Of a stretch of 46,348 nt of DNA, positions 1-7,844 are shown piece after piece. A model generated the notes under the pieces. It was not told the origin of the DNA. It saw only the letters and a list, made by a program, of their open reading frames with translations, and did not search any database. A program made the translations under genes and the position numbers. Each line of letters begins with the position of its first letter. Position 1 is the stretch's first letter. The stretch covers positions 1-46,348 of the forward strand of contig NZ_NSKC01000013.1 of assembly GCF_002286985.1 (NCBI RefSeq), given 5' to 3'. This DNA is from Halorubrum salipaludis. Its GTDB lineage: Archaea; Halobacteriota; Halobacteria; Halobacteriales; Haloferacaceae.

Positions 1-339
1 TCCCGGCTTGCCGACGTACTCCGATTTCATTGTCCCATTCTCACGATAGTAGCGGTAGAGATACGGGCCGTGCATATCCGTGGGATTCCCGCTTGCGCAT
101 TTACAGCTGTCGTCGCCACAGGTGACTTTCTCTTTGACAACGGTCCCGCTTCCTGCGCTATCGGACTCGTCGACGGGCTCGGCAGTCTCCGGAAGCTCGT
201 CGGTGTCAACCGACTGGTTGCGATACTCAATGAGCACCTCGACGTAGTTCTGTATCTCATGGAGTGTCTCCGTATCCTGTTTCGGGAGCCCTTCTGCGAG
301 ATACTTCGGGAGCGAGGTGGGTGGTGACGGCTGCTTCAT
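1..339 (-). CDS. DUF6788-like small protein, C-terminus cut by window edge
   Basis: An open frame reads leftward from an ATG at 337-339 and runs off the window after 113 codons. The N-terminal half is low-complexity and acidic. The C-terminal part has a Cys cluster (VTCGDDSCKCASG) followed by HGPYLYRYYRENG and SEYVGKPG. This Cys plus YxYYRxxGKxKSxYVGK pattern is what I recall from the DUF6788 family, which is common in haloarchaeal accessory DNA and has no known function. The start codon lies directly against a 12-bp inverted repeat (338-391), so expression is probably controlled there. Coding in this frame is well supported; the family name is from memory. Confidence 0.7.
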   Translation of the reverse strand, partial: MKQPSPPTSLPKYLAEGLPKQDTETLHEIQNYVEVLIEYRNQSVDTDELPETAEPVDESDSAGSGTVVKEKVTCGDDSCKCASGNPTDMHGPYLYRYYRENGTMKSEYVGKPG

Positions 340-391
340 ACCTTATGTAACAATCGGAGCCATATCAGCGTTCGTGTGCTACATAAGGTAT
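338..391. repeat. 12-bp perfect inverted repeat at the start of the DUF6788-like gene
   Basis: ATACCTTATGTA at 338-349 is matched by TACATAAGGTAT at 380-391, with 30 nt between. The left arm overlaps the start codon of the leftward gene, so it could be an operator or an RNA hairpin. A related pair (TTATGTAAC/GTTACATAA) is at 40674-40716 with no DUF6788-like gene beside it, so it could instead be the end structure of a mobile element. Confidence 0.6.
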
Positions 392-426
392 TGAAGTTTC
401 TCTACCACCCGTGAGCACTTCAGCAA

Positions 427-582
427 TTACTCGAGATCGTAGGCCGCAATCTCGTCAGAGCCACACTGTGGACATTCATCGACGTCCTTCTCCACACTGT
501 ATCCACAGTGGCGGCACTCGTAGTGCGGTGTCGATGGCAGCTCGAGCCTCACAATCTGCTGGATGAATTGTTTACTGAGCAT
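427..582 (-). CDS. Small zinc-ribbon protein (51 aa)
   Basis: A 51-aa reading frame starts at an ATG that overlaps the stop of the upstream miniprotein gene. The C-terminal half has two CxxC knuckles (YECRHCGYS and DECPQCGSDE), a rubredoxin-like zinc ribbon widespread in haloarchaeal small proteins. The N-terminal 20 residues are likely helical. It probably binds zinc; its partner is unknown. Translational coupling to the 572-739 gene makes both more credible as real genes. Confidence 0.7.
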   Translation of the reverse strand: MLSKQFIQQIVRLELPSTPHYECRHCGYSVEKDVDECPQCGSDEIAAYDLE

Positions 583-739
583 GGGTGGGGTCAACGATCT
601 CGCCACAGCTTGGACATTCGGCCCACACGCCAGGATCACCGCCAGCGGTCTCATAGTGGATGATTGCCTGCCGACCCGTGACTGTCTCGCCACAGAACGA
701 GCAGCTGCCACGGACTGTCTCTGGGTCATCAGGAGTCAT
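572..739 (-). CDS. Small putative zinc-binding protein (55 aa)
   Basis: This 55-aa protein has two CxxC pairs (CSFCGETVTGRQA and AECPSCGEIVDP) about 30 residues apart, forming one zinc site. It is read from an ATG at 737-739, and its stop codon overlaps the start of the next zinc-ribbon gene (582), so the two form a bicistron. Haloarchaea encode many such one-zinc miniproteins of under 60 residues, several of which affect motility, biofilm or stress; which group this belongs to cannot be told. An alternative frame through the same DNA lacks the paired Cys and is a shadow. Confidence 0.7.
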   Translation of the reverse strand: MTPDDPETVRGSCSFCGETVTGRQAIIHYETAGGDPGVWAECPSCGEIVDPTHAQ

Positions 740-966
740 TCTCACGAGTTCACAGGCTACTTCGAGGGGGAGAGGGAGCGTGTGACACTGTATTGGAGCT
801 GATCCTTGTTGAAACCGGCCCAGCGGTGCTCCCTCTCTTCAAAATTTGAGGCTCTGTGACTTATAGTTCGGGCGAGCGGGGCGAAAGTACTGTTCCGGGA
901 CAGCAGCGTGATTGTGAATCGTGAGTAACCATCACACGAGGACACTCCGAGAGCGGTGCGTGGTGA
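740..966. other. Intergenic, no feature recognised
   Basis: No reading frame with family features or conserved RNA is visible. The upstream control region of the zinc-ribbon pair must lie here; only weak AT-rich stretches such as TTATAG near 863 stand out. Confidence 0.4.
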
Positions 967-1383
967 CTACGCGCTCACGGGAGTCCCATCGGCGTCGCCG
1001 CTATCGATGAGCGGGTAGTCAATGTGGACCTCGATGCGGTCGAACGGAACGACGGGTTGAATCGCACCGCTGGGCCCGCCCTCTTCGAGCGTGAGGATGC
1101 CCAGTACTTCTAGCTGCTTCAGGTCCGAGTGGACGTCGGACACGTCACGCTCGACGAGACGCGCTGCCTCGCGCATGCTCTTGGGCGCCTCCTCTGCGAT
1201 CGCCCGGATGAGCTCAAGGCGCAGCGGCGTGAGACTGTCGACGAAGTCGTCGTAGGTGCCGAACTGGAGCGTTGCCTTTCCATCCTGTTCGTCGATATCG
1301 TCGGCCTCAACATCTTGGACGAACTGGAGCGCGTCCTCACGGAGCTGTTCTCGGTCACCGACGGTGATGTGGAGTGTGGTCAT
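967..1383 (-). CDS. HVO_A0114-type winged-helix antitoxin
   Basis: This 138-aa protein has an N-terminal beta segment (MTTLHITVGDREQL) and a C-terminal winged helix, with LELIRAIAEEAPKSMREAAR as helices 1-2, VSDVHSDLKQLEVLGIL as the recognition region and a wing at LTLEEGG. This is the layout of the haloarchaeal HVO_A0114 family of putative DNA-binding proteins, which occur beside TumE-type toxins. It is the second gene of the pair, 32 nt after the toxin stop. As an antitoxin it would bind TumE and repress the shared promoter at 1743-1787. A longer reading frame extends upstream to 1740 but overlaps the toxin gene entirely, so I start at the ATG that gives the canonical N-terminus. Confidence 0.85.
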   Translation of the reverse strand: MTTLHITVGDREQLREDALQFVQDVEADDIDEQDGKATLQFGTYDDFVDSLTPLRLELIRAIAEEAPKSMREAARLVERDVSDVHSDLKQLEVLGILTLEEGGPSGAIQPVVPFDRIEVHIDYPLIDSGDADGTPVSA

Positions 1384-1415
1384 AGTCGGGATGTTGTATG
1401 TCGGGTGGTATTCGA

Positions 1416-1733
1416 TCAGTGCGGCCGGGGCGGGTCGCCGCCGACAGCGTCCCAGTACTCGTCCCCACTCGCCCAGAACTCGACAAGCCGGTCCTCCATT
1501 CCGGGGAACTCGACGTCGTCGAGGTCGCCGGCTGCGGTGTGGTGTTCGTGGCCTTTCGTGTCCTCGTGGGAGTTGTCGTATCGAACGAGCGTGAGGTCGT
1601 CGAGAGTGCCCAGGTGGAGCGTGTACTTCCAGCCCGAGGGGTACGTCTCGGTGTCGTCGGTCGGTCGAAGCACGACGTTCTCGACGAGACCGGCCTCGAC
1701 GTGTGTGTACTGGAAGAGCGGTTCCCGGACCAT
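1416..1733 (-). CDS. TumE-family toxin
   Basis: This 105-aa protein reads MVREPLFQYTHVEAG, then a hydrophobic strand, a GWKYTLHLGTL segment, and an acidic and histidine-rich C-terminal half (NSHEDTKGHEHH). Size, the HxH...H-rich region and the immediately downstream HVO_A0114-type gene match the TumE/DUF6516 toxins, an RNA-targeting family in bacterial and haloarchaeal toxin-antitoxin pairs. The ATG at 1731-1733 lies about 30 nt from a TATA-like element at 1762-1768, as expected for a leaderless transcript. Assignment rests on gene order and motif pattern; toxicity is inferred. Confidence 0.8.
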   Translation of the reverse strand: MVREPLFQYTHVEAGLVENVVLRPTDDTETYPSGWKYTLHLGTLDDLTLVRYDNSHEDTKGHEHHTAAGDLDDVEFPGMEDRLVEFWASGDEYWDAVGGDPPRPH

Positions 1734-1742
1734 CTCTCATCT

Positions 1743-1787
1743 GTTGGGATACAGGCCAACGCTATAAGCGTTGGGTAGAAGTCCAAC
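1743..1787 (-). promoter_or_regulatory. TumE-antitoxin promoter with twin operators around the TATA box
   Basis: Two copies of GTTGG-N8-CCAAC lie at 1743-1760 and 1770-1787. Between them sits CTTATAG (minus strand), placed about 30 nt upstream of the toxin start. The inner arms also pair as CCAACGCT/AGCGTTGG around the TATA. Repeated dyads enclosing the TATA box are the arrangement expected for autorepression by the antitoxin winged helix. Confidence 0.7.
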
Positions 1788-2322
1788 ACCGAACACAGAC
1801 CTGCCGGACGCTCACCACAGCGGGCCGAGCGACGCTACGGGCCATCTCATTACTGGGTAGGGAGCGGCGACTCCTAACCGCTCCTGAAACCTAACCTTCT
1901 CAGAGAGACTTCCACAGTACCGATCGGTGCCAAGACACAGAAGTGCTACTTTGACTGCGTGAAATCAGCTGCTCGGGCGTAAGCCAGACTCGGGTTGCTC
2001 TCTTTGAGTTTCCGACTCATTAACAAAGTCGGAAACTCGAAGCAGAGACAGATCGATGTCTACCGGCCTTGAAGTGAAGACCCCTCTATCGAAATGAAAT
2101 GGGTCCCACTGACTGACGTCGTCGACCCTGAAGAACAAGAAGCACGTGAGATAGAGTACCCGTATTTGCTTGCTGGTCTATTGGTTCGTTTAGCACAACT
2201 GGAGGAGATCTCGGATGACTGCTATCGAGACCACCGACTGGTAACCGGTCGGTACATCGATGGTCCACAAATTCAGATTTTCTCTAGTCTACCCCAACGG
2301 TACTACCGGATTGGTATGAGAC
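1788..2322. other. Long intergenic stretch with one hairpin and a doubtful ORF
   Basis: No recognisable gene. An open frame begins with ATG at 2094 (plus) and reads protein-like for about 75 residues (PEEQEAREIEYPYLL, then LAQLEEISDD), but it continues antisense into the STAND gene, so only the first 230 nt could be meaningful. It may be a gene remnant. The notable structure is the inverted repeat at 2006-2038. Confidence 0.35.
2006..2038. repeat. Perfect 12-bp inverted repeat
   Basis: GAGTTTCCGACT (2006-2017) and AGTCGGAAACTC (2027-2038) are separated by 9 nt. No T-tract follows, so it is not an obvious terminator. It could be an operator, a processed RNA hairpin or the paired ends of a lost insertion. 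Confidence 0.6.
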
Positions 2323-5300
2323 CTACAGCGTCTCGTCTAAGAATCCACGGTCCATCTCGCACCGTTCGGCCGCGAAATGATTCGCTATACTACGAGCATA
2401 TTGTAATGCCTCTTCGTTGGTTGCGATCGCATTTTCATAGATTTGTTCTCGGTGGGATACCTGGCTTGTTCGCACCGTGGAGGACCAGTCGCCCTGAACT
2501 GCCGCTTCAACCAGAACTCCGTACAATTCTACAGCGATCATCGGATACCTGTCTGACTGGTTCGCGATCCACTGTTCAATCTGACGCCAGTGCAGATTCC
2601 ATGTGGCAATATAAAAAAGAGATCGGCGTACACGGTCTTGTTCCTGCGCTATATCGGTTACGGAGGATTCACGAACACAGTCCAGAAATTGGCGTACCTC
2701 GTTTGCATTATCCTGGTGTACGGCCTCCTTTTCGTCTGCTAACTGGTCTAACCGCCAGTCCCACAGTGTCCTAATAGAGTCCCACTGCTTCTCCACCTCT
2801 GGCTTTCCAATCCCGTTCGCAAGCCTTCTAGCAACCTCTGCCGCTTCCTCGGAAGATGCAAAACGGTAATATTGTGAGATAAGGCTCTCGTCATCGGAAA
2901 TTGATTCTGTCCCGAATAAGTAGGATGACATGACGTGGACGGCAGTGGATCGGGTATTGATTTGATACGCATCGTCTTTATTGCAGTCCAGCAGGCCTAT
3001 CGCATGGATATAGTAGGGTCGGAAGGTGTCGTATCCCCACATGACGTTATGGCTGGTAAATGAGTTCCACGCGGCGACGAATCGGCGCTGTTCTGTGGTC
3101 GTATCTCCACGAGGAAAGATCGTATCTAGGTGTCGTTCTACCATGTCCTGGTCAAGATTCCAGAGAGTCCCGAATCGCCGCCCGATTACTGTGCGGACGG
3201 CAAGCGACTGATCCTCTGTGATGCGCTCCTCAATCGCGTCACAGAGTACTCGATCTGGCTCGGTATCTCCCTCTTCTGATACCCACCACATGTAGGTGAT
3301 GAGCGCGTTGACCGCCATTGGACGTACTGAGTTGATTGCGACTTGGACCGGGTCACCGTAGCCGGCCATTCCCTCCGCAGGCTGGTCTCGTTCTTGATCT
3401 GGATCCGGGTCACTGACTAACACCAACAAGATATCACGGACACTATTCGCGTGGCCATCAGGAAACGGTGTTTCCTCAATAGCCATGCCCTTATTGAGCA
3501 GCATAGCAAGGCAAGTACGACTGCCGGCACTCCACGCATCTGGGTCGTCGGCAATGGCTTCTCCAAGTGCGATGATCGAACTCCAAGAAAAGGTCTGTCC
3601 CTCGTCGAGCAGGTCCCGGAATGCCCGAAATGCCGCCTCGGTGTACCGAGGATTGGCATCCTCTAGAATTGAGATTTCGCGGGCATATCGTTTTGGCTGT
3701 TCTTCGATCAAATCCCGAACCTGCCGCGAAAACCCGATATCGCTCCACTCCTCAACTTTTCCGTCTTCATCGGGGTCCTGTCGTTCTGTTTCCGGAGATT
3801 CCCATTCGACGGCGGTGGTGAGTACTTCTTCGGCTGGTTGGTCTCGTAACTCCTCTGTCTGCTTCGCCCCCCGTTGATTCACGGCTCCCCATCTGCCAGT
3901 TATATCGGATTGGGATGATTCAGACGGAAGCCGATCTGGTTCACCATGCTTCTCCAGCAGTTCATCAAGCTGCGTTGTATAGGAATCAGGCAACGAATCC
4001 TGAATGAGGTAGAGCCGGTCTCGACGCCATGTTTCCCGTAGTCGTTGTTCAAGGTATCCTACAGATTCTTCTCGCCATTCAGCGAGCTGTTCAGCTCTGT
4101 TCGCCATATCTGTATACGGGCCATTAGTGATAATGCCGCAGACCTGTGTCTCGACATCTCCCTCCAGATACTCAAATGCGGTTGCCAACAGTCGGTAAAA
4201 TTCGAATGTGGCGGGGCGACTCCGGTAGTTCTGGTTATCCAGTAACTCGGTCTCAATGATATCGATGTAGTATTCGAGGTGCGCTGCGAGCAGTGTGAAG
4301 CCGACACGCTGGAACATTACAGGACCGTCAAGCAACTCCTTGACGAACTCGCGCCTGTCAGAAGCAACTGGATCCTCACGAACCCATGCTGTGACGGCAC
4401 GAATAAAGTACTGTAGAAGGATGTGTTTCAGCTTTCCGCGGTTCTCGTCGATGTAGTCCAGTTCTGTAACTGGTATCTGCTTGACTATTACGTCATACTT
4501 GATACTGTTCTCCGATTCGATGCGGAGTTCGTCTTTGAGATTCGTGTAAAACACCTCGATGAGGCCCTCGGGCCGTTCCTCACGGAGGTCGGTAAATGTC
4601 TCTTCAAGCGCTTGGATAAGACGATATCTCGTCATACCCTGATTCCCCTCTAATTGGTCGTTACCGTTGACCTGTCGTGGAGTGAGAATCACATCCAAGA
4701 TCTCGAGGGCGGTATCATACTCGTTGTGGCTACAAAGGTGCTCAAGTAGATCCAGTCCATGGTAGGCGAGGCCGTGGTACATATCGGTCTCCCGGATCCA
4801 TGGTATTGCTCTCTCGCCAACTGTTCTCGCGCCGGTTGCTGGGAGATCGGTGCCGAGTGAGATGAGGTATCGTTTTGACCGTTCATCGTCTGGCTGGGCT
4901 GCGTCAATCGCCCGTTGTACGAAGGATGGCCGGGTATCCGTTATCCGTGCGAGATAGGTGAGCAAAATGTTTGACGGATTTTCGAATGCGCCCTGTTTGA
5001 GGTGTCGTTCTCCCCAAGAGCGGTGGAGTTGTGTATCATAGAAGTCGTTTGTAATATCGGTTCTAGAGTCGATGGCTGCGAAGATCGCTTCGACGATTGG
5101 TTCCGGGAGTTGTTCCGTGTCGCGGATTTTGAATTCGGTGACGAGTAGCGAGGTCGGATAGAAACTAAACCCATCGTCCTCCACAACGTGTGTAATAAGG
5201 TCGGATACAGCTTCGGTCTGCTCCCGGATGACGGCGTCAGAAAGGAACTCCAGGCAGGAGGAGATGTACTGGGCCTCCGTTTCGAGATCCATGTCTTCGT

Positions 5301-6378
5301 CAGTCAGCTTGATCGTGGTTTCTGCGTAGTATTGGAACGCTCGTTGTTCGGTTTCCTCGGTCCGGTCCCACCGACCCGCAAGGAACTCTCGGAAGACATC
5401 ATGGACCTTGAATGTGGAGAGGCCTGTATGGGTTCGTCCAATCGGTTGAACAACAGTGCGGGTGCTGAGGGATTCAAGAATTTCTGCAACAGCAACCCGG
5501 TCTAGCCCGTAGGAATCGGGCAGGACGTATGTACAGACAGCCTCATTGAGTTCAGGCAGCGGGGCGGTTGCTCGGAGGACACGGCGCTCGTCGGGAGAAA
5601 GAAACTTGAGATATCGTTCTTCGATAGCCGTATAGACTTCGTCATCTGGGAGTTCGAGGGTTGTAGCATCCTCGTTCGATTCGATGAGTAAACCGAGATA
5701 GAGTGGATGGCCGTCAACGTCCCTGTGAATGTGTTGTATCTGGCTGTCATCGATCTCGGGAAATGCCTGATTGAGAAGTGTCGCTGTTTGTTCCTTCGTG
5801 AAGGTGTTGAGTGAAACGGCGGTTTCCAGATCACGGAACGCAAGCCGGCCCGTGGTGGTGAGCGTGACGTTTGATGGGAGGCTGTTAGCTACTTCTTTGA
5901 TCACACCCCTGATCGCTCTGTCGTTGTCATCCAGTTCGTGGACATCGTCGATACAAATCAGGAGTGGTTGTTCTTCGGGGAACAGTTTGGACAACTCAAC
6001 GAGGGCATCCCTGTAGCCGAAATGGGCTTTAGTTGCCTCTGCTGTATCATCGTCCCAAGACAGACCCCCTATTGGGCCAATACTGATGCCGGAGAGTCTC
6101 TTTCCTTCCTCTTTTTGCTCGTCTGGAAGGTGGTTGAACAAGGTATGACAGATCTCACGGACAAAATCCTCGTGGCTGTGGTTTGGTCGTATTTTTCGGA
6201 TGTCTATCTCATAGCCCTCACAGAGGTCTGTTGTAAGTTGTTGGAGTGTGGTTGTCTTTCCGATCCCTGGCTCTCCAGCGATATGGATGTGTTCTGATCC
6301 ATCTTCGATATATCTCGCTATCACCTCCAACTCAGGTCGGCGTATTGAGTGGGTAGTAGGAGTGCTATTCTCGGCCAT
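2323..6378 (-). CDS. STAND-type P-loop ATPase with long C-terminal helical region
   Basis: This 1351-aa protein begins almost directly with its NTPase domain: Walker A GEPGIGKT at residues 35-42, Walker B LLICIDD at 139-145, a sensor strand VTLTTTGR near 171-178 and the STAND-type GHPLYLGLL motif at about 223-231. A winged-helix region follows (about 265-345). The remaining 1000 residues are helical with no recognised domain, like the ligand-sensing repeat arm of MalT/Avs-type STAND proteins. STAND ATPases oligomerise on ligand binding and act as regulators or antiviral sensors. No effector nuclease or TIR domain precedes the ATPase, unlike typical Avs proteins, so any effector must lie in the C-terminal arm or elsewhere. 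A TTAAAAATTT box at 6402-6411 lies about 28 nt before the start. It is transcribed alone. ATPase call strong, antiviral role inferred. Confidence 0.8.
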   Translation of the reverse strand: MAENSTPTTHSIRRPELEVIARYIEDGSEHIHIAGEPGIGKTTTLQQLTTDLCEGYEIDIRKIRPNHSHEDFVREICHTLFNHLPDEQKEEGKRLSGISIGPIGGLSWDDDTAEATKAHFGYRDALVELSKLFPEEQPLLICIDDVHELDDNDRAIRGVIKEVANSLPSNVTLTTTGRLAFRDLETAVSLNTFTKEQTATLLNQAFPEIDDSQIQHIHRDVDGHPLYLGLLIESNEDATTLELPDDEVYTAIEERYLKFLSPDERRVLRATAPLPELNEAVCTYVLPDSYGLDRVAVAEILESLSTRTVVQPIGRTHTGLSTFKVHDVFREFLAGRWDRTEETEQRAFQYYAETTIKLTDEDMDLETEAQYISSCLEFLSDAVIREQTEAVSDLITHVVEDDGFSFYPTSLLVTEFKIRDTEQLPEPIVEAIFAAIDSRTDITNDFYDTQLHRSWGERHLKQGAFENPSNILLTYLARITDTRPSFVQRAIDAAQPDDERSKRYLISLGTDLPATGARTVGERAIPWIRETDMYHGLAYHGLDLLEHLCSHNEYDTALEILDVILTPRQVNGNDQLEGNQGMTRYRLIQALEETFTDLREERPEGLIEVFYTNLKDELRIESENSIKYDVIVKQIPVTELDYIDENRGKLKHILLQYFIRAVTAWVREDPVASDRREFVKELLDGPVMFQRVGFTLLAAHLEYYIDIIETELLDNQNYRSRPATFEFYRLLATAFEYLEGDVETQVCGIITNGPYTDMANRAEQLAEWREESVGYLEQRLRETWRRDRLYLIQDSLPDSYTTQLDELLEKHGEPDRLPSESSQSDITGRWGAVNQRGAKQTEELRDQPAEEVLTTAVEWESPETERQDPDEDGKVEEWSDIGFSRQVRDLIEEQPKRYAREISILEDANPRYTEAAFRAFRDLLDEGQTFSWSSIIALGEAIADDPDAWSAGSRTCLAMLLNKGMAIEETPFPDGHANSVRDILLVLVSDPDPDQERDQPAEGMAGYGDPVQVAINSVRPMAVNALITYMWWVSEEGDTEPDRVLCDAIEERITEDQSLAVRTVIGRRFGTLWNLDQDMVERHLDTIFPRGDTTTEQRRFVAAWNSFTSHNVMWGYDTFRPYYIHAIGLLDCNKDDAYQINTRSTAVHVMSSYLFGTESISDDESLISQYYRFASSEEAAEVARRLANGIGKPEVEKQWDSIRTLWDWRLDQLADEKEAVHQDNANEVRQFLDCVRESSVTDIAQEQDRVRRSLFYIATWNLHWRQIEQWIANQSDRYPMIAVELYGVLVEAAVQGDWSSTVRTSQVSHREQIYENAIATNEEALQYARSIANHFAAERCEMDRGFLDETL

Positions 6379-6503
6379 TATATTGTGGATGTATTTCCAG
6401 CGGGAAATTTTTAACCTTCATGAGAGTAATATGGAACCAATATATCTCTTGTTGATCGACCGGTGAATTGCTCTGTACAGGTTCTGTACGAGTTCGCTGT
6501 TTC

Positions 6504-6782
6504 TCACTCTAGAACTGCGAGACTGACTGCCTTTAGATGGTTGTCACCACGTTCTGATACTCTAGCACGAACGTGGGTACCGGGGTAGAGATCAAGGCCG
6601 TTAGGATAAACGAAGACAGAAACATCATTATGGCGAGCGTAGGCTTCCCGGCCGTTGTTATCTTGGGGGCTTTCGTGTATGATCAGGTCGAGCTGCTCAC
6701 CTACCGTGTACTGCTCCTCAAGGTTTCCTGTTAGGGCCTCTTCGTGTGCTTCTTGCTTCGTTTGGGGCTTGTGGACGTTCAT
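6504..6782 (-). CDS. Small TRAM-like beta-barrel protein
   Basis: This 92-aa protein has a short charged N-terminus and then a pattern of about 65 residues: YTVGEQLDLII, GREAYARHNDVSVFVYPNG, LYPGTHVRARVSERGDNHLKA. That is the strand order and the GxxVxVRI...DNHxxAV ending of a TRAM domain, a nucleic-acid-binding OB-like barrel that is very common as stand-alone 60-90-aa proteins in archaea, where some act as RNA chaperones. It lies 125 nt upstream of the STAND gene in the same orientation but is probably a separate unit. Fold inferred by pattern only. Confidence 0.6.
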   Translation of the reverse strand: MNVHKPQTKQEAHEEALTGNLEEQYTVGEQLDLIIHESPQDNNGREAYARHNDVSVFVYPNGLDLYPGTHVRARVSERGDNHLKAVSLAVLE

Positions 6783-6936
6783 TTTGAGTTGTTGTTTTGG
6801 TTGCTGATCTCGGGCGCGTGGGGTACGGGTCCTGAGACAGTCGTAATCCCGTAATAACCTGTTTTTGGGATTTCTCAGGCCCCAGCATTCAAAAGATGAG
6901 TAAAATACTTGAATGAATTACGTATAGTAACTACTA

Positions 6937-7455
6937 ATGGCTGGTGAAGAGAGACCGAAGTGGATTCCTTACTCTTCGAAAAAAGAAGATGATAGGCCGG
7001 AGGCAAGTGATATCAGCTATGCTGATGCTTCTAACTACCAGAAAACGGAGTTCGGACCGATTCCCAGTCAAAACAGTTCCTCTGCCCGGACACAGCGGTT
7101 GAATAGCCGAGAAGGGTATAGTCCAACTGAAGCTGATAAACCACGGTTTGCTGGTGCTCTTGCATCGTCCCTCAGCCTCAGCAAAGCCCATACGAGCGAA
7201 GTTTACTCGATAATGTCCAGTCTTAACCTCGCCGCCTTCGGTAATCAGCGAGACATTGAGACGGTTGCTCTTGGAGTTATTGTCGTAGTAGTGAATTACG
7301 ACCGATTCTATCGACAACAAAACCCAGAGGCCGATCGCATCTCTGAGAGCCGAGAGTTTAGGAAACTAATGAAAGACCTCAATATCGATTATTCGGACAT
7401 TGGAACAGCTAAGCGAATCGTGAAGCAGGAGCTAAAGGAGCAGGATTACTTTTAA
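6937..7455 (+). CDS. Hypothetical protein with C-terminal helical domain
   Basis: This 172-aa protein has a polar, disordered first half (residues 1-75) and a helical second half: KPRFAGALASSLSLSKAHTSEVYSIMS, then DIETVALGVIVVVVNYDRF and SREFRKLMKDLNIDYSDIGTAKRIVKQELKEQD. The arrangement of helices with a central hydrophobic one resembles a single cyclin/TFB-type repeat or an RNA-polymerase-associated helical domain, but no motif settles it. The ATG at 6937 follows a TATA-like GTATAG near 6923. It converges with the HxlR gene; the two stop codons overlap. Confidence 0.55.
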   Translation: MAGEERPKWIPYSSKKEDDRPEASDISYADASNYQKTEFGPIPSQNSSSARTQRLNSREGYSPTEADKPRFAGALASSLSLSKAHTSEVYSIMSSLNLAAFGNQRDIETVALGVIVVVVNYDRFYRQQNPEADRISESREFRKLMKDLNIDYSDIGTAKRIVKQELKEQDYF

Positions 7456-7805
7456 TTCGCCTCGGATGGTTCGAGATGCTCATTTCCCCAGTCGTACATC
7501 TCCGTTATGACTGGATCAAGTGATTGACCGAACTCAGTTAACGAGTAATCCACGCGCACCGGCTTTTTGCTGATTTCCTCACGAACGACGATACCGCACT
7601 CTTCAAGATCACCAAGAGAGTCAGTCAAAACTTTCGCAGAGATGCCGTCAACTCTCCGTTTTAATTCGTTGAAGCCAACTGGACCATTCTCAAGCAGACG
7701 GTGTACGATGACTGGATGCCACTTTTTACAGATTAGTGACGACGTCGCGGTAATTGGGCACCACTCTTCACCTGTGTACTCTACTTCTTTTGATCCTTCA
7801 CTCAT
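7452..7805 (-). CDS. HxlR-family transcriptional regulator
   Basis: This 117-aa protein starts with WCPITATSSLICKKWHPVIVHRLLENG, the HxlR opening with its conserved Cys and KW. It continues with FNELKRRVDGISAKVLTDSLGDLEECGIV (helix-turn-helix) and the wing VDYSLTEFGQSLDPVI. HxlR proteins are winged-helix dimers that sense redox or small electrophiles. The target is unknown; no oxidoreductase gene is adjacent. Length is normal for the family and no residues appear to be missing. Confidence 0.9.
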   Translation of the reverse strand: MSEGSKEVEYTGEEWCPITATSSLICKKWHPVIVHRLLENGPVGFNELKRRVDGISAKVLTDSLGDLEECGIVVREEISKKPVRVDYSLTEFGQSLDPVITEMYDWGNEHLEPSEAN

Positions 7806-7844
7806 ACCTGGCTCAGTTGAGTCGTAATATCCAAATCTATTCTT

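Noticed and set aside
850-880. GGCTCTGTGACTTATAG considered as another IS left end
   Set aside because: Only the first eight bases match the terminal repeat and no subterminal similarity follows.
967-1740. A 257-aa leftward frame covering the antitoxin plus an upstream extension
   Set aside because: The extension is Arg/Pro-rich shadow sequence overlapping the TumE gene. The antitoxin start at 1383 gives a canonical protein.
2094-2774. A 226-aa rightward frame near the STAND gene
   Set aside because: Two thirds lie antisense to the well-supported ATPase gene. Only the first 75 residues look protein-like, with no family match recalled.
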